Below are positions 1 through 10,939 of a DNA stretch of 64,000 nt, piece after piece (within the stretch, counting starts at the first letter, position 1; each line of letters opens with the position of its first letter). A program made the position numbers and the translations under genes. Under the pieces are notes generated by a model that searched no databases, was not told where the DNA came from, and worked only from the letters and a program-made list of their open reading frames with translations. The DNA is from Carettochelys insculpta. Lineage: Eukaryota > Chordata > Testudines > Carettochelyidae. The stretch lies in NCBI RefSeq assembly GCF_033958435.1, contig NC_134138.1, positions 190,933,298 through 190,997,297 on the forward strand, read 5' to 3'.

Positions 1-1139
1 ATGGGCACCCCCACTCAGCCCCTTTCACCTGCCCAGTGATTCTGTGTCTTTCCTATATGGTTTTAAAAGAAGCAAACCCATTCCAGGCACTTTCCATTGT
101 CCTGGCACAACTCAAGCCCTTACCTTGCTTAAGTTATGCTAAGAGGCAGCCGCATACCAAATTTGGTGGTCCAAGCTCTTACTGCTTAGGAGGAGTTCAT
201 GAACAGACTCTCTCAAAATGTAGTTATTCACATAGCTAGGCCACCACCTTCCAGCCCACAAATAAAATATCTTCTGTATAATGTTAGTAAAATATTCCCC
301 AAATAATCAAAATAGCACAATCCCTCTTAGTTCATTCTTTCCTCAACATTACCAACTTTAATTCCTCCACAAGATGTACTCACCATTTTGCATGTATAGC
401 ACCTGTGGGAAAGAACGGGAAATGACTTTTTCTCCCTTCTTAGGTTTTCTTTTTAAGGTGTTTTTAATATTCTCTTGAAGACAATCACAATAGCAGTTTG
501 CATATTGGATATTTGTTGAGTAATGTTGAGGGGAGAACCTAACTGTATGCTATATTACCTACCCTGTTAAAATATTAATTGACTGGTAATCTATCCCTCA
601 TCCATGGAACTTCATAACGTATTAACTCTTTATGAGGGGAGATTTCCATTGAACACAGTAGACCAAATCTTGCAAGATTAAAACCGTGTGTAATCCTATT
701 AACATCAATAGGGCTGCAAGCCATTTAAATCAGCTCAGAACTTGCTACTGACATCTTTATTTAGAAGTGCTATTTAAATCATATATTACTTCTGTGTGGC
801 CAACAGTGGGTAGACCGTGGGTTCCAGTGGGACTGCTACTGTGGAAACAGGTATGGAGACCAGATCCCCCTCTGGAAGAAGCATTACACTAAAAATCTAC
901 CTTTTTACCATCTCCAATTACTTGCCTGCTATGCTTCTACAGAGAGAATGCCTACACGTGCTGTATATCTTTATTTGCTATCATTAACCTGGGAGATAAG
1001 TGTCTTTATTTACTTGTGAGCAAGTCTCTGGCTATGCAATTATCAGTAGTTTCAGAGTAAATCTCCCACACTTCTCTATCTAGACAAATGACATTGTCTC
1101 TTATGTGCCAAATAAACACTTGCATTACCTAATAAATTA
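1..1139. other. AT-rich intergenic sequence
   Basis: I see no gene, splice-flanked exon or recognisable repeat here. All reading frames are short and lack any protein-like composition. Confidence 0.6.
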
Positions 1140-1153
1140 CTATTATCATTACA

Positions 1154-1364
1154 AAGCAGCAGAAATGTAGCACTTTACAGACTAACAAAATGATTTATTC
1201 AGGGATGAGCTTTCGTGGGACAGACCCACTTCAGATCAGTGAAGAAGTGGGTCTGTCCCACAAAAGCTCATCACCAAATAAATCATTTTGTTAGTCTTTA
1301 AAGTGCTACATTTCTGCTGCTTTGTTTTGTTGGAGTACAGACTAACAAGGCTACTTCTCTGTTT
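1154..1364 (-). mobile_element. Foldback retroposon copy R1 with hammerhead-like core
   Basis: A 211-bp insertion flanked by a 14-bp target duplication with one mismatch (CTATTATCATTACA at 1140-1153, CTATTATCATCACA at 1365-1378). Bases 1154-1226 and 1240-1322 form a long inverted repeat, so the transcript would fold into one hairpin. The last 42 nt (1323-1364, containing CAGACTAACAAGG) have no partner in the left arm. The right arm carries GTGGG-TCTGT-CCCAC, the paired stem of the hammerhead-like motif described for R2, but its flanking core bases are altered. A target duplication this long indicates retroposition, not cut-and-paste movement. The family class is not certain; a Penelope-like origin is an inference. 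Confidence 0.75.
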
Positions 1365-1734
1365 CTATTATCATCACAGTATTCATCACCATTCAAGCTG
1401 GAGACTTTTGAACACAGTAGGAATTTATATTCTGTTACAAGCAGGCCTAGTTATAGTTGTTGTTCTTTGTATTTACATCTGAAACAACAATATAGTACAC
1501 TGTTCCCTCAGGCAGCTCATGTATTAAATTAAGGTCAGATAAGGTTAAAACTAGTTTATATAGGGTAAAATAAACATATTAGGGAATTCCTTTCATAAAG
1601 CCACATGTTCAGTGCACTTTGCTGCTGTATGTTAGGGGCTATACAATGTTTTGTGTATTCCAGTACAATGACGCAAAGCGTAAAGGATCACTGACAGCAT
1701 GATTGAATTGAATAAACCCTGATCTAAGCTTAAA

Positions 1735-1935
1735 ATTTAGGCAGACATAGCTACATTGCTTATGAGTGTGAAAATTCTAACAGCAGTAAACGCAGCTAAC
1801 TCAGTGGATCCAACAGGTGCAGATACAGCTAAATCAACAGAAGAATATTTCCATTGACCTAGCTACCACTGCTTGCAATGGTGGTGTGCTTATATCAACA
1901 GAACTTCTGCTGTCAGTGTAGACTGCATGTGCAAT
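1735..1935. mobile_element. Old MITE fragment
   Basis: Contains phrases typical of a common turtle MITE family: GACATAGCTACATTGCT, CCATTGACCTAGCTACC and GTGTAGACTG. Terminal repeats are no longer clear, so only a degenerate internal fragment is called. No coding capacity. Confidence 0.4.
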
Positions 1936-2074
1936 ATGGGCTTATGGGGGCATACCTATGATGAGATAGCAATGCTTGTAGAGGTCCCATAGTGTAGATG
2001 TGGCATGAGTGTGGTCCTAGGAGCTGGATTCTCCAGAGCTACATCCAGACCATATGTCACTGCTTCTCCAGCTG

Positions 2075-2290
2075 TGTCCCCTTGAACAAATCACTTAGGT
2101 TTCAATTCAAATACCTTTACCTGTGCTGAATTGTACCATACTCTGCGAGGGGTTTCATTGAAGCCAGACATCAAGGTGCTAGTCATTATGAGTAAGGGTA
2201 ACCTCTCTGTGTATCAGTTTCCCCATGTGTAAAATGGTGCTCATAGTACTTCCCCAGCCAATGCAGGGTTTGTGAGGGTTATTTGTTATT
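2075..2290 (+). repeat. MIR/CORE-SINE-like relic
   Basis: Bases 2200-2240 read ACCTCTCTGTG, CAGTTTCCCCAT, GTAAAATGG, in the order and orientation of the ancient amniote MIR/CORE-SINE body, followed by a decayed tail. GAACAAATCACTTAGG near 2090 could be its upstream part, separated by extra sequence. Too decayed for precise borders. Confidence 0.5.
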
Positions 2291-2299
2291 TGTCCATGG

Positions 2300-3630
2300 C
2301 ATCCCAGTTTACCACTGATTGAAATATATGGCCATATAAGGAATGTGATTCAGGTATGAGAGGCTGCCCAATTAGAAAAGCCTGATAAATATCTTTGCAG
2401 ACACTTGTACAAATCTGCACGGCTATGAAGTAAGATTTTCACCCACCACTCACTTCCTGCCTGCTAGGTCCCTCCAAATTTCAGCTGCTTTTCTGGTAGG
2501 CTGAAATTGTGCCTCTCAAAACATGCTAGTCAGGTAGTGCAACATTGCTTGGCTGTCATCTTTTTGAATACAATTGTTTGTGTGCTTGCACATTTCAAAT
2601 CTGCTTTTTGAAATATGGCTTTATTTCACAGCAGTTTTTATGCTGCTGAAGAGTTCCCTGTTCGTTTTTAAAGTGGCTTTTTCTGTACCATGGAGAATAT
2701 AGTATCCTTCCTAATCATACGTACAATGAATACTTAAAACATAAATGTACACATCACATGTATCTCTAAAGTCTTTACAGGCAAATAATAGCGTTGACTG
2801 ATAAAAACTGCACAGACAACCAGGCCTTTTGCCTGTTCAGGTGTGGTGTGAGACCGGCAAAGCTAAAAATTATTGTTTGATTCTAAGTCATTTGACAGTA
2901 TCATGTCCTCTCTCTGATGAGCCTAACTCCCAGCAGCATTACTGGGAGTGGTCTGGATGTATAACCAGCAGAAGGGTAATTTTGCAGGTAATATTTTCCT
3001 CAATCCAATTTTAGGATAGTCCATTTTTTGTTGTGCATGAAACATCTCCAACTTTATCCAAGAAGCGCCTCATGCACACAGTAGTAGCCAAGGCTGATGT
3101 AGGTGAATGGACCCTTATGTGTTATCACTATTTGGCTGGTCTTATGTAAGAACAGTATCACACAGCCCCAAGGATCCATGCATCAGCACACACCTTCATG
3201 TGCCTCACAGAAGGGCTCATCTGCACATCGGGTAGAGAGCTGAGTGCCTCCTGGGCGGCACTTTCAAACCACGAACATCTGTGGGAGACAGGGTTGCACA
3301 CCACCCACCACCAGGTAGATCTTGGTGGCACTGAGCCCTCATTGAACAACTGTCTCTTTTTTCATCTTTTTAACAAAAGCTTGTGCATTCTCCAGTGACG
3401 TCCCAAAGCCTGACAGTTTACAGTAGTGTTGGGTAGTATTGCAGAATATTTATGGTGCAGGGTTTTTCCATTTAAATATAGTGGTGCTCCTTAGAGAATT
3501 CTCTAATTCTCTTCTTTGTAGCATCAAAGAACACTCTTCACATGGTCCAAAGCATAGGCACTGACTGTGGGTGCTCCAACCATGTTACTACAGGGCTTTA
3601 GATTATTACTGTAGAATAATGTGATGTACT
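2300..3630. other. Intergenic, nothing recognised
   Basis: No gene, RNA gene or clear repeat. Two overlapping frames of about 65 codons on opposite strands (3158-3398) have no family features. Confidence 0.55.
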
Positions 3631-3636
3631 AGAATA

Positions 3637-3958
3637 CAAGTTGAACCTCTCTAGTCCAGCACCCTAAGGAGCAGTGCTGAAGGAGAGGATTTGCTGGACC
3701 ATGGGAGATCAATATTGTCTAGCAGCATTACCAACATTTCCACTGCTTACTGGGGTGTTAGGACACATTTAGGGGTAAATTACAGGTAAATAACAGAACA
3801 GAATACTGAGAGCCAGGACTGATGGTTGTAAACAAACTTTATGGGACCACGGGAAACTTGGCCACAACCATGATAAGTGGTTGTCCAGCTAGCTAAAATC
3901 ACGGCGAATTACTGATGCTGCTGGCTGACAGAGTGCCAGAGTAGAGAGATTCAACCTG
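3637..3958. mobile_element. TA-flanked pogo/Tigger-like non-autonomous element
   Basis: A 322-bp element flanked by TA on both sides (3635-3636, 3959-3960). The ends form an inverted repeat: CAAGTTGAACCTCTCTAGTCCAGCA-type sequence on the left, and on the right the complement of CAGGTTGAATCTCTCTACTCTGGC. TA duplication with a CAGGTTGA-type terminus fits the pogo/Tigger branch of Tc1/mariner. The interior has no coding capacity. It shares TGGACCATGGG, TAGCAGCATTACCAACA and GTGGCCA-type phrases with the copies at 10668 and 56841 in this window. Confidence 0.7.
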
Positions 3959-3960
3959 TA

Positions 3961-4922
3961 AACATACACTCAGGGCTAAAACAGCCATTTGACTTAAATC
4001 CCAACACAATGTGCCCCTTGTCAGCTAAACCACCTGCTATCAGGTCCTGTGTTTTCCAAATATCTAACTGGACGTAAGCAGTTTGGGGCAGAGACCACCT
4101 TTTTTGTTCTTTTTGTGTATAGTGACTAACCCAATGAAGCCATGGGCCATGCCTGAGACTCCAGGAATAACTGCAATACCATTACAAACAAACAAACTAA
4201 GAAACAAACAAAACAGTGAGATAGTCCAGTAAATAGAAGAGCACCATTCCTTTGGAAATCTGATTTGTTCCATTTACTTTTCTCTTCCTAAGGATACACA
4301 GGTCAATCCAGAAACTTTTCACAAGGAAATCCATTAAACATTTAAGAGCACAGAAATTAGACGTGAGTGGCTGATTTTTTAGCAAGATAAATTAAACCAC
4401 ATAATTAAAAAGAAGTTGGAGGTGTGTGTGGAGGGGAAAAGCCGCTCTTATAGAGAGTGGGTAGGAATTCTTGCCCCAGAATGACCACCTAGGCCCTCTT
4501 TCAAATAGTGATGTGTTTAAAAGGGTATGACCAAGTTCACTGAAGTATCTACTAGAAAATAACCAGCCATTTCTTGAACCTGCAACATAGTCAGTCATTC
4601 CTGCCATGAACATGTGAAAACCTTGGACCTATTCTCATGTCAAGTATTAAAATATCTGTAAAGGTCTATTGAAATGGATCAATTCTTGCCCCTCCCCTTA
4701 AAAAAGAGAAATTTCAAAATCATTCTCCCCGCACCAGTTAAAACTCTGGAGCCACCCAGATGAATGAGAAGAGTTCTGAAGTCTGATCATTATAAGCATG
4801 TAATAGAGTTATAAGCCACACCCATAATATCTCACTATTTTAAATTCTGGTTCAGAATTTCAACTTAAAAAACCACACTCCTAGCACAGGGTAACACCTG
4901 CTGCTTGTATACCAAATGGATT
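3961..4922. other. Intergenic or intronic sequence
   Basis: No recognisable gene or repeat. If the exon at 4929-5045 on minus is real, this stretch is the start of its first intron. Confidence 0.5.
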
Positions 4923-4928
4923 AAATAC

Positions 4929-5045
4929 CTTTGATTCCTGGCTGGTCGTAGATGCTGGGGAGGGAGGCTGATCGGTGTTCTCCAGTTCGTTCTCTTTCTC
5001 CACATTATCCACATTGACTTCAGCAGTGTTGCTTGGAGGAATCAT
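4929..5045 (-). CDS. Candidate first coding exon of an unrecognised host gene
   Basis: On the minus strand an ATG at 5045-5043, with A at -3 (AAAATGA), opens 39 codons that end exactly on a codon boundary at a GT donor (AAAG|GTATTT, GT at 4928-4927). The peptide begins MIPPSNTAEVNV, is acidic in the middle (EKENELE) and Ser/Thr/Pro-rich at the end (PPSPASTTSQESK). This resembles the disordered cytosolic N-terminus of a vertebrate signalling or membrane protein. There is no signal peptide or transmembrane segment. The sequence upstream (to about 5560) is non-repetitive and looks like 5' UTR. I cannot name the gene and no second exon is recognisable in the window, so the remaining exons would lie to the left beyond base 1 or be missed. 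A chance open stretch of 39 codons is possible. Confidence 0.45.
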
Positions 5046-5560
5046 TTTACCTCTACAGTAATATTGCTGCTATTGCAGTGGGAAGCTCCAGTCTTATCCA
5101 GCTTTTGTTTATTTAATGTGCTCTTTCTTCTTGGTTCCTGCAGAGCAAACACACTCCTTTCATTCTCAGAATATTTGAAGGCTGGAATTATTTGGCTTTT
5201 CTTTTTCTTCTCTTCCTCCCCCCACCCCTTTTTCTCTGCCTCTTTGCCCTCCGTCCCCTCTGTAATTCTGCTGCAAGGGAAGTAAGTTATTGATGGCTCT
5301 GTAGGTCAGTGGTGTGTCTGCTTTGGTGTTTTTCTTGGTCCTTCTTTCCTCGGAGTGAAGCCTGGAGGTGTAGCACAGAGTCGTGACTGTCAGCCCAGTG
5401 ATCAAATGGGAGTGAGCTGAAGCAGAAAGCCTGAGCTGCTCACACACATGGGGCACTGGAGGGAGGAGCTGTATTTGTAATGCCTTGAACAGCTTTGCAA
5501 GAGCATGTGCTGTCATAGTAGTGAAAGAAAGTAATGCACTCACACATGCACGCAACGGCA
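5046..5560 (-). other. Possible 5' UTR and promoter-proximal region of the 4929-5045 exon
   Basis: Purine-rich, non-repetitive sequence upstream (minus sense) of the candidate start codon. A 131-codon frame crosses it on minus (5166-5561), but its composition is that of untranslated GA-rich DNA. I see no convincing TATA box or CpG island, so the transcription start cannot be placed. An acceptor-like tract (TTCTTCTTGGTTCCTGCAG) ends near 5144 on the plus strand, but no plus-strand exon follows that I can support. Confidence 0.3.
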
Positions 5561-8500
5561 CATGAGGCTCAGAGGGGCTGTTTTACCTTTTAGGAAGGCT
5601 GAAGACCTGGGAGCCTGGCACCATCTGAAGAAGTGCAGCTGCTCGTTTCTGTTCTTGTCAATGTTATGATGTTTGTGTTAGAGGGATTCCAGAAACAAAG
5701 AGGAAAACATCCCCACCAAATAGGGACATTACAAAGCAAAGCAAGCTGGTGTGTTCAGACCAGGAAGCTCCCTCCCAAACTTCTTGCTAAAAGGGGATGT
5801 GACGGATGGCAAAAATCCTTTCCTGGTATCACATGCCCCCTGAGGGAACAGAAAATGTAGGCAAAACAGCCCTGCTTCCTGTGAGGCACATGGCAGCGAC
5901 TCTTGAAAGGTCAAATGAAACATCCCTGAGCTGCACAATTCCTACATTTGGAGGTTGCCATGGTGATAATGCTAGATGAGGGGTTAATGGTGGTGTCCAG
6001 TGAACCAGAGGGAAACATCCCACCATACAGCTGAGCATGTCACACCAGGAGCCTTTGGGGATGGGCTAGTGGTGGGGACTTCCACAGTGAGTGAATCAGG
6101 TCCTCAGCATGTGCAAACCAGTGCCACTCCATTGCCCTTCTGATGCACACCTCCTGGGGATTGGGCTCAGTCCGTTTGCATCCTCTGTGCCATTGTACAC
6201 CAGGTGCTGTGCACAGCATGCTCTTTAAAGGGGATTTTATGGGTCATTTTTTACTTCTGTTCATTCAGCCTTATTGTGGGACACGTCTCACCTCCTTTCC
6301 ATGCTGATTTAAGGGCCAAGGGACACTCAACAGGGTTTGGGAGCGCTCTGTTCCTGGCAGACAGGTTTGCCCCGACCCACCAACAAGGGGTGTGCAGGGA
6401 CAAAGTGGGCAGTTGCCTGAGGGATTGGCATTTCAAAGGGGCCTGGAGCTCTGGCTGTTGCTACTGCCAAAGTAGCAGGGGCAGCAACTGGAGCTCTGGA
6501 TCCTGTCGAAATGCCTCAGTAGTGCTGTGTCACCACTCTGTGCGTGGTGCCGGGGGAGTGTGTGGGTGCGGGGGGCAGGGCTGACTGCCCTGAGCCCCAC
6601 CCTTCTGTCCCTGCTCCCATCCCTTCTAAGGGCAGGGAGCTGGGACCCCTCCCACCTTGCCCCCAGCACCTCATGTGCTACCCCAGGTAATTCCCTGGAA
6701 GCTGCTACAGATTTAAATGAAGGTGGAATCTGAAGGGAGTGGTCTATGGCAGGGCAGAACTAAGCCTTCATGCTTCTTAGTCTTTGTAATGATGCAGAGG
6801 GCAGGAAAAAAAACCCCCTAAGCTTTATTTTGATTCATCAGGTAAATTTTTAGGGTCCTCAGGGGGAAAAAGAAAGAGCTTTTATCTTTAAATGGAGCAT
6901 ATTGAATGTCAAAATCATTGCCAGCCAATCACCATGGAACCTCTGCATGCTCTTTGTACAGTCTCTTCAGGTCAGAATTGTACCTGGGAACAGAATTTTT
7001 TGTTTGTGCCACTGTAATTACAGCATCAAAAACAGCATGTGGGTCCCTTGTGTAAGGGCTGCAATGAAGCTAAGATTGAGGGGGCGGGAACACAGAACTC
7101 ACAGCAATGGATTTGGCAAGAAAGCTGATTTCAAATTCTGTATTTTAAAAAATTCAAGCAGAGTCCCAGATTGTACCTCTCTAAGCCTTGGGCCCTCCAT
7201 TCATGGGTGGACCTTGTCTGTCCTGCATGGAATATGATGGTCAGGTGTTCCTGGGCCCCATCCATTCAGGCAGAACTTAAGATGGCAACATGCAGGTACT
7301 GGAGTGGACCAACAACATGTCCCTGTAGGGAAGAACTGGTCAGATTTGGGGATGGGGCATTGTGTCTAAAAACAAAGGTAATTTAGCTCCAGACCTGAAG
7401 AATCGCTTGAGTGCTTGTGTTTCTCAATAACTGAAGGTGGTCCAATGAAAGATATTACCTCACCCACTTTGTCTCTGATATCCTAAGATTGTCATGACTA
7501 CAACTTGTGCAGCAAACTGACCCAGATCAGCTGTGGACACGAGAGATCCTTCCAGGGAGATACTGGTGGAAACACATGGGACCCTTCTGTGGATGTCCCT
7601 TGTCTCCATGAGATTGCAGTCAGTGTAGGGGATGACATTGGACATTCTACAGAGCGTGCATCTCCCCCCAACCTGCCCACCACAGCAATGTAGGAGAACT
7701 CTGAAAGGAAATTTCCTCCTCACAGAACCCTTCCCAGCCTGTACTGGTGTTTTGTTAATGGTTAGGAATCTCAAACATATAGCAAAAGATTTGCCGTTTG
7801 TCTCTAAAATAAACATGAGATCCTCTAAAGAGGCTGAGTAATACTTAATGCTCCAAGTATTGTAAAATCATGCATACAGTTTGTATTAAAAGCCTGTCAC
7901 GTCATGAATGCGAGAGTGACTCGCACCATTTGGTACTCAATTCTTTTTGTTTTACCAAATTAGTATCGACACCTGCTGTACTCCCTTCCTTCTCCCAATT
8001 ACTCACTTGCCAGACACGACTGATCTGTCAGTTACTTTACAATTAGCCTAGCAAAAATGGCTCAAAGCTTAGAAAATGCCTCTCCCTCCCCCCCATCAAT
8101 GGTGACTTATCAAAAAAGAAATCAAAGCATAATAATCCAGAGTAATCACATTAAATAAACCATCAAATCGTCTCTCTCCCCCAGTCACTCTTGAGAAAGC
8201 TGGCCGTGTTGTTGATGGTGATCATTCTCTGGGTGAAGGTTCTTGCCTGAAATGCAAGGTGTTACAGGATGGCCCTAACTGGAAGGAAATGAAGCAGAGC
8301 CTCTAATGTGAAAAGGAGTATCGATTTTGGAGCAGAGAAAGAAATTGTAAGCAGTAAACATAAGAGGCCAGATTTTCAGCCCTGACTGTGGCTGCTTAGT
8401 TACATTAAGTAGCAGTAAAGTCACAGCCAAGAATTCCCCTGTTAAGGGGACCCTCAGGTGATGAAAAGACAACATACATGACTCTGTGTGGGTGTGTGTG

Positions 8501-8890
8501 TATGTCAAGGGCCAGTGCATGTGATCCACTGAAGCCTGGCTGGCAAAATGCTTCCTAAAGGACTACTGCTGCAGCTGGCATAGTTTGAAGCAGCCCTTGG
8601 ATTGTACTAAACTACATATGGGCTTGTTTCAGCTTCCAACCTTTCTAAAAACGGGATTAAAACTGAGACCCCTCAAAAAAATTCTATAGCAATGAGTCTC
8701 CAAGCTCAAGTCAACTGACCCACCTTGTGCTAAGGAGGTAAAAACAGCTGGGCAGATGTTCTGGATGGAGCCGAAGCTCAGGCTCACTCAGTTGCAGAGT
8801 CTGAAAAAGTAACTTTCCACCTTTTGGTATTCATTTGGGAGTAATACATCCACCCTGGCAATATTGACCTCATTAGCACTGGTCCTCCAC
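5561..8890. other. Intergenic, mostly unique
   Basis: No gene recognised. Bases 6415-6680 are GC-rich with phrases such as GGGGCCTGGAGCTCTGG, probably a decayed DNA element. The rest is AT-rich and featureless apart from a short TG run near 8490. Confidence 0.5.
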
Positions 8891-8893
8891 ATA

Positions 8894-9723
8894 GGCTGTG
8901 TCTACACTAGCTCCCTACTTCAAAAGGAGGATGGTAAGTAGGATGTTGGGAGTTTATTAATGAGGTCCCATTAACAGGTCCCATATGGGGAGAGGCTAGA
9001 GAGACTGGGACTTTTCAGTCTGGAAAAGAGGCGATTGAGGAGCGATATGATAGAGGTATATAAAATCATGAATGGTGTGGAGAAAGTGAATATAGAAAAA
9101 TTATTTACCTTTTCCCATAATACAAGAACTAGGGGACACCAAATGAAATTGATGGGTAGTAGGTTCAAAACTAATAAAAGGAAATTTTTCTTCACACAGC
9201 GCACAGTCAGCCTGTGGAACTCCTTGCCGGAGGAGGCTGTGAAGGCCAGGACTCTATTAGGGTTTAAAAAAGAGCTCGATAAATGTTTGCAGGTTAGGTC
9301 CATAAATGGCTATTAGCCAGGGGTAAAGTATGGTGCCCTAGCCTTCAGTACAAGGGCAGGAGATGGATGGCAGGAGATAAATCACTTGATCATTGTCTTC
9401 TGTTCTCCTTCTCTGGGGCACCTGGCATTGGCCACTGTCGGCAGACTGGATACTGGGCTGGATGGACCTTTGGTCTGACCCAGTATGGCCATTCTTATGT
9501 TCTTATGTTCTTATGTAGGTGCTGCGGTGCATGTGAAGCACTTCATTAAGCAAATTCCTGCCTCCCCCCTTCGAAGTTAAACTTCAAAGTGCCAGCTTGC
9601 GTGCAGCTGTGGCTAACACGCTGGTACTTCAAAGTGCCTGGGCAACTTCAAAGTCCCTTCACTCCTCAAAAACATCCTATTACCAGCCTCCCTTCGAGGC
9701 AGGGAGCTAGTGTAGACAAGCCC
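8894..9723. mobile_element. MITE split by a CR1 insertion
   Basis: The left end, GGCTGTGTCTACACTAGCTCC, and the right end, the complement of a GGGCTTGTCTACACTAGCTCC-type sequence, form an inverted repeat that continues through CCCTACTTCAAAAGGAGG. The two halves (8894 to about 8965, and 9517-9723) are separated by a CR1 3' fragment. The MITE is therefore older than the CR1. No coding capacity; the ends resemble the Harbinger-type MITEs elsewhere in the window. Confidence 0.65.
8966..9516 (+). mobile_element. CR1 LINE 3' end with reverse transcriptase C-terminus remnant
   Basis: Codons from about 8985 read the familiar CR1 ORF2 tail: [20 protein letters not shown], then [33 protein letters not shown] and FKKELDKC. 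The 3' UTR follows with GGATGGACCTTTGGTCTGACCCAGTATGGCC, and the element ends in tandem TTCTTATG units (9490-9516), the usual CR1 terminus. The copy is strongly 5'-truncated, as most CR1 copies are, and keeps only the last part of ORF2 plus the UTR. Non-functional. Confidence 0.92.
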
Positions 9724-9782
9724 CTAGTAATGTACCACACCCATCTTGGCTTGTGAATACCATCTGGCCAAACTGCAGTCTC

Positions 9783-9915
9783 CACTTCATACATTTGACA
9801 AAGTGGATTCCAGCCCCTACATTATACCTAATAAATGTGTCAGTTTTTAAGGTGTCACAGGACTTCTTGTTGGTTTTGCTGAAACAGACTAATATGGCTA
9901 CTCATCCCCACACAA
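9783..9915 (-). mobile_element. Decayed single-arm copy of the hammerhead-like retroposon
   Basis: The right end keeps the family's constant end (CAGACTAATATGGCTACT) preceded by TCACAGGACTTCTTGTTGG. The left half keeps only traces of the arm (AAAGTGGATTCC). No target duplication found. An old copy. Confidence 0.6.
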
Positions 9916-10660
9916 AACTTTATGGACAATGAGGTCTACCCAATATGCTGGCACATTGGATGAAAGGTGCCATAGAAACATAAGAAATTACCTTTATCTG
10001 TTGGATCAGTGCATGTGTAAGGAACAATAGGGATGTGTCTGAGTATGATTACCTTCCATGATGTATGTAAACACAAATATCTAGCTCTAGAGAGTACAGA
10101 AAACAAATGCCCAAATAAGGCACAAATTGGGTCTGATGGATCTTTAGAAGAGACCAAATTAAACTCAAGATGAGCACTTTGCAGGTCCTGGGAGAATCCT
10201 CAAAATACAAGTTTGTTGCTAATATTTTTAATGAAACACAAAACCAGAAAAATTAAGCATTAACATTTAGTTTCACGTATGCCACATTTTATACACATTT
10301 CAGCAATATTGGAACAGGAAATGCTTTGTATTTCTGAGAATTAATGAACAATTTCAGAAACACTAAAAGGCACTTATGACACACCAGCTTCTTAGGGGGA
10401 AAAAAAGTAGCTTACATCTCTGAGAAATTTTAAGTGAGACTATCTGAAGGCTAAATAGCTAATTTCAATAGTAGGAGACAGGTTGTGCCTGGGACAAGTC
10501 ACTGAAGATTTCTCTTATAGCGATGAAGAAAAGATACTTGTTTTGAAGCAGAGATTTTTTTCTAACCAAACATTCTCCTGTTTGTTCTTGCCCATAAATG
10601 AGAAGAGATTGGAGACAGCATTAAAGATTTCCCAAAGACAGCAGAAGTGGGCCTGCACAT
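9916..10660. other. Intergenic, nothing recognised
   Basis: AT-rich, no repeat or gene that I can support. Confidence 0.5.
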
Positions 10661-10667
10661 ACAGGTC

Positions 10668-10937
10668 CAGCATCATTTTAGGTTGCAGGATGACCACTTA
10701 TCATGGGTGTGGCCAAATTTCCCATGGTCCCATAAATTTCCCATGGTCCCTGACTGTCAGTGTTCTGTGCTGTTATTTAGCTGAAATTTATACCTAAATG
10801 TCTTCTAAGAGTCCAGTGAGCAGTGGAAGTGTTGGTAATATGTTAGACAACATTGACCTACCATTACCTGGCATATTCTCTTGTCTGACACCGGTTAGGT
10901 GCTGAGGGTGTTCCAGATGAGAGAGGTTCAATCTCTA
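10668..10937. mobile_element. Partial pogo/Tigger-like element
   Basis: Shares ATGACCACTTATCATGGGTGTGG, TCTAAGAGTCC, AACATTGACCTACC and AGAGAGGTTCAA with the better preserved copies at 3637 and 56841, in the same relative order. The left terminus is decayed; the right end shows the GAGAGGTTCAA start of the terminal repeat. Confidence 0.6.
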
Positions 10938-10939
10938 GT

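Noticed and set aside
5166..5561. 131-codon minus frame as a coding exon
   Set aside because: GA-rich, low-complexity composition; better explained as 5' untranslated sequence of the 4929-5045 exon if that is real.
9035..9316. Stand-alone 93-codon gene
   Set aside because: It is the CR1 ORF2 C-terminus of a 5'-truncated LINE.
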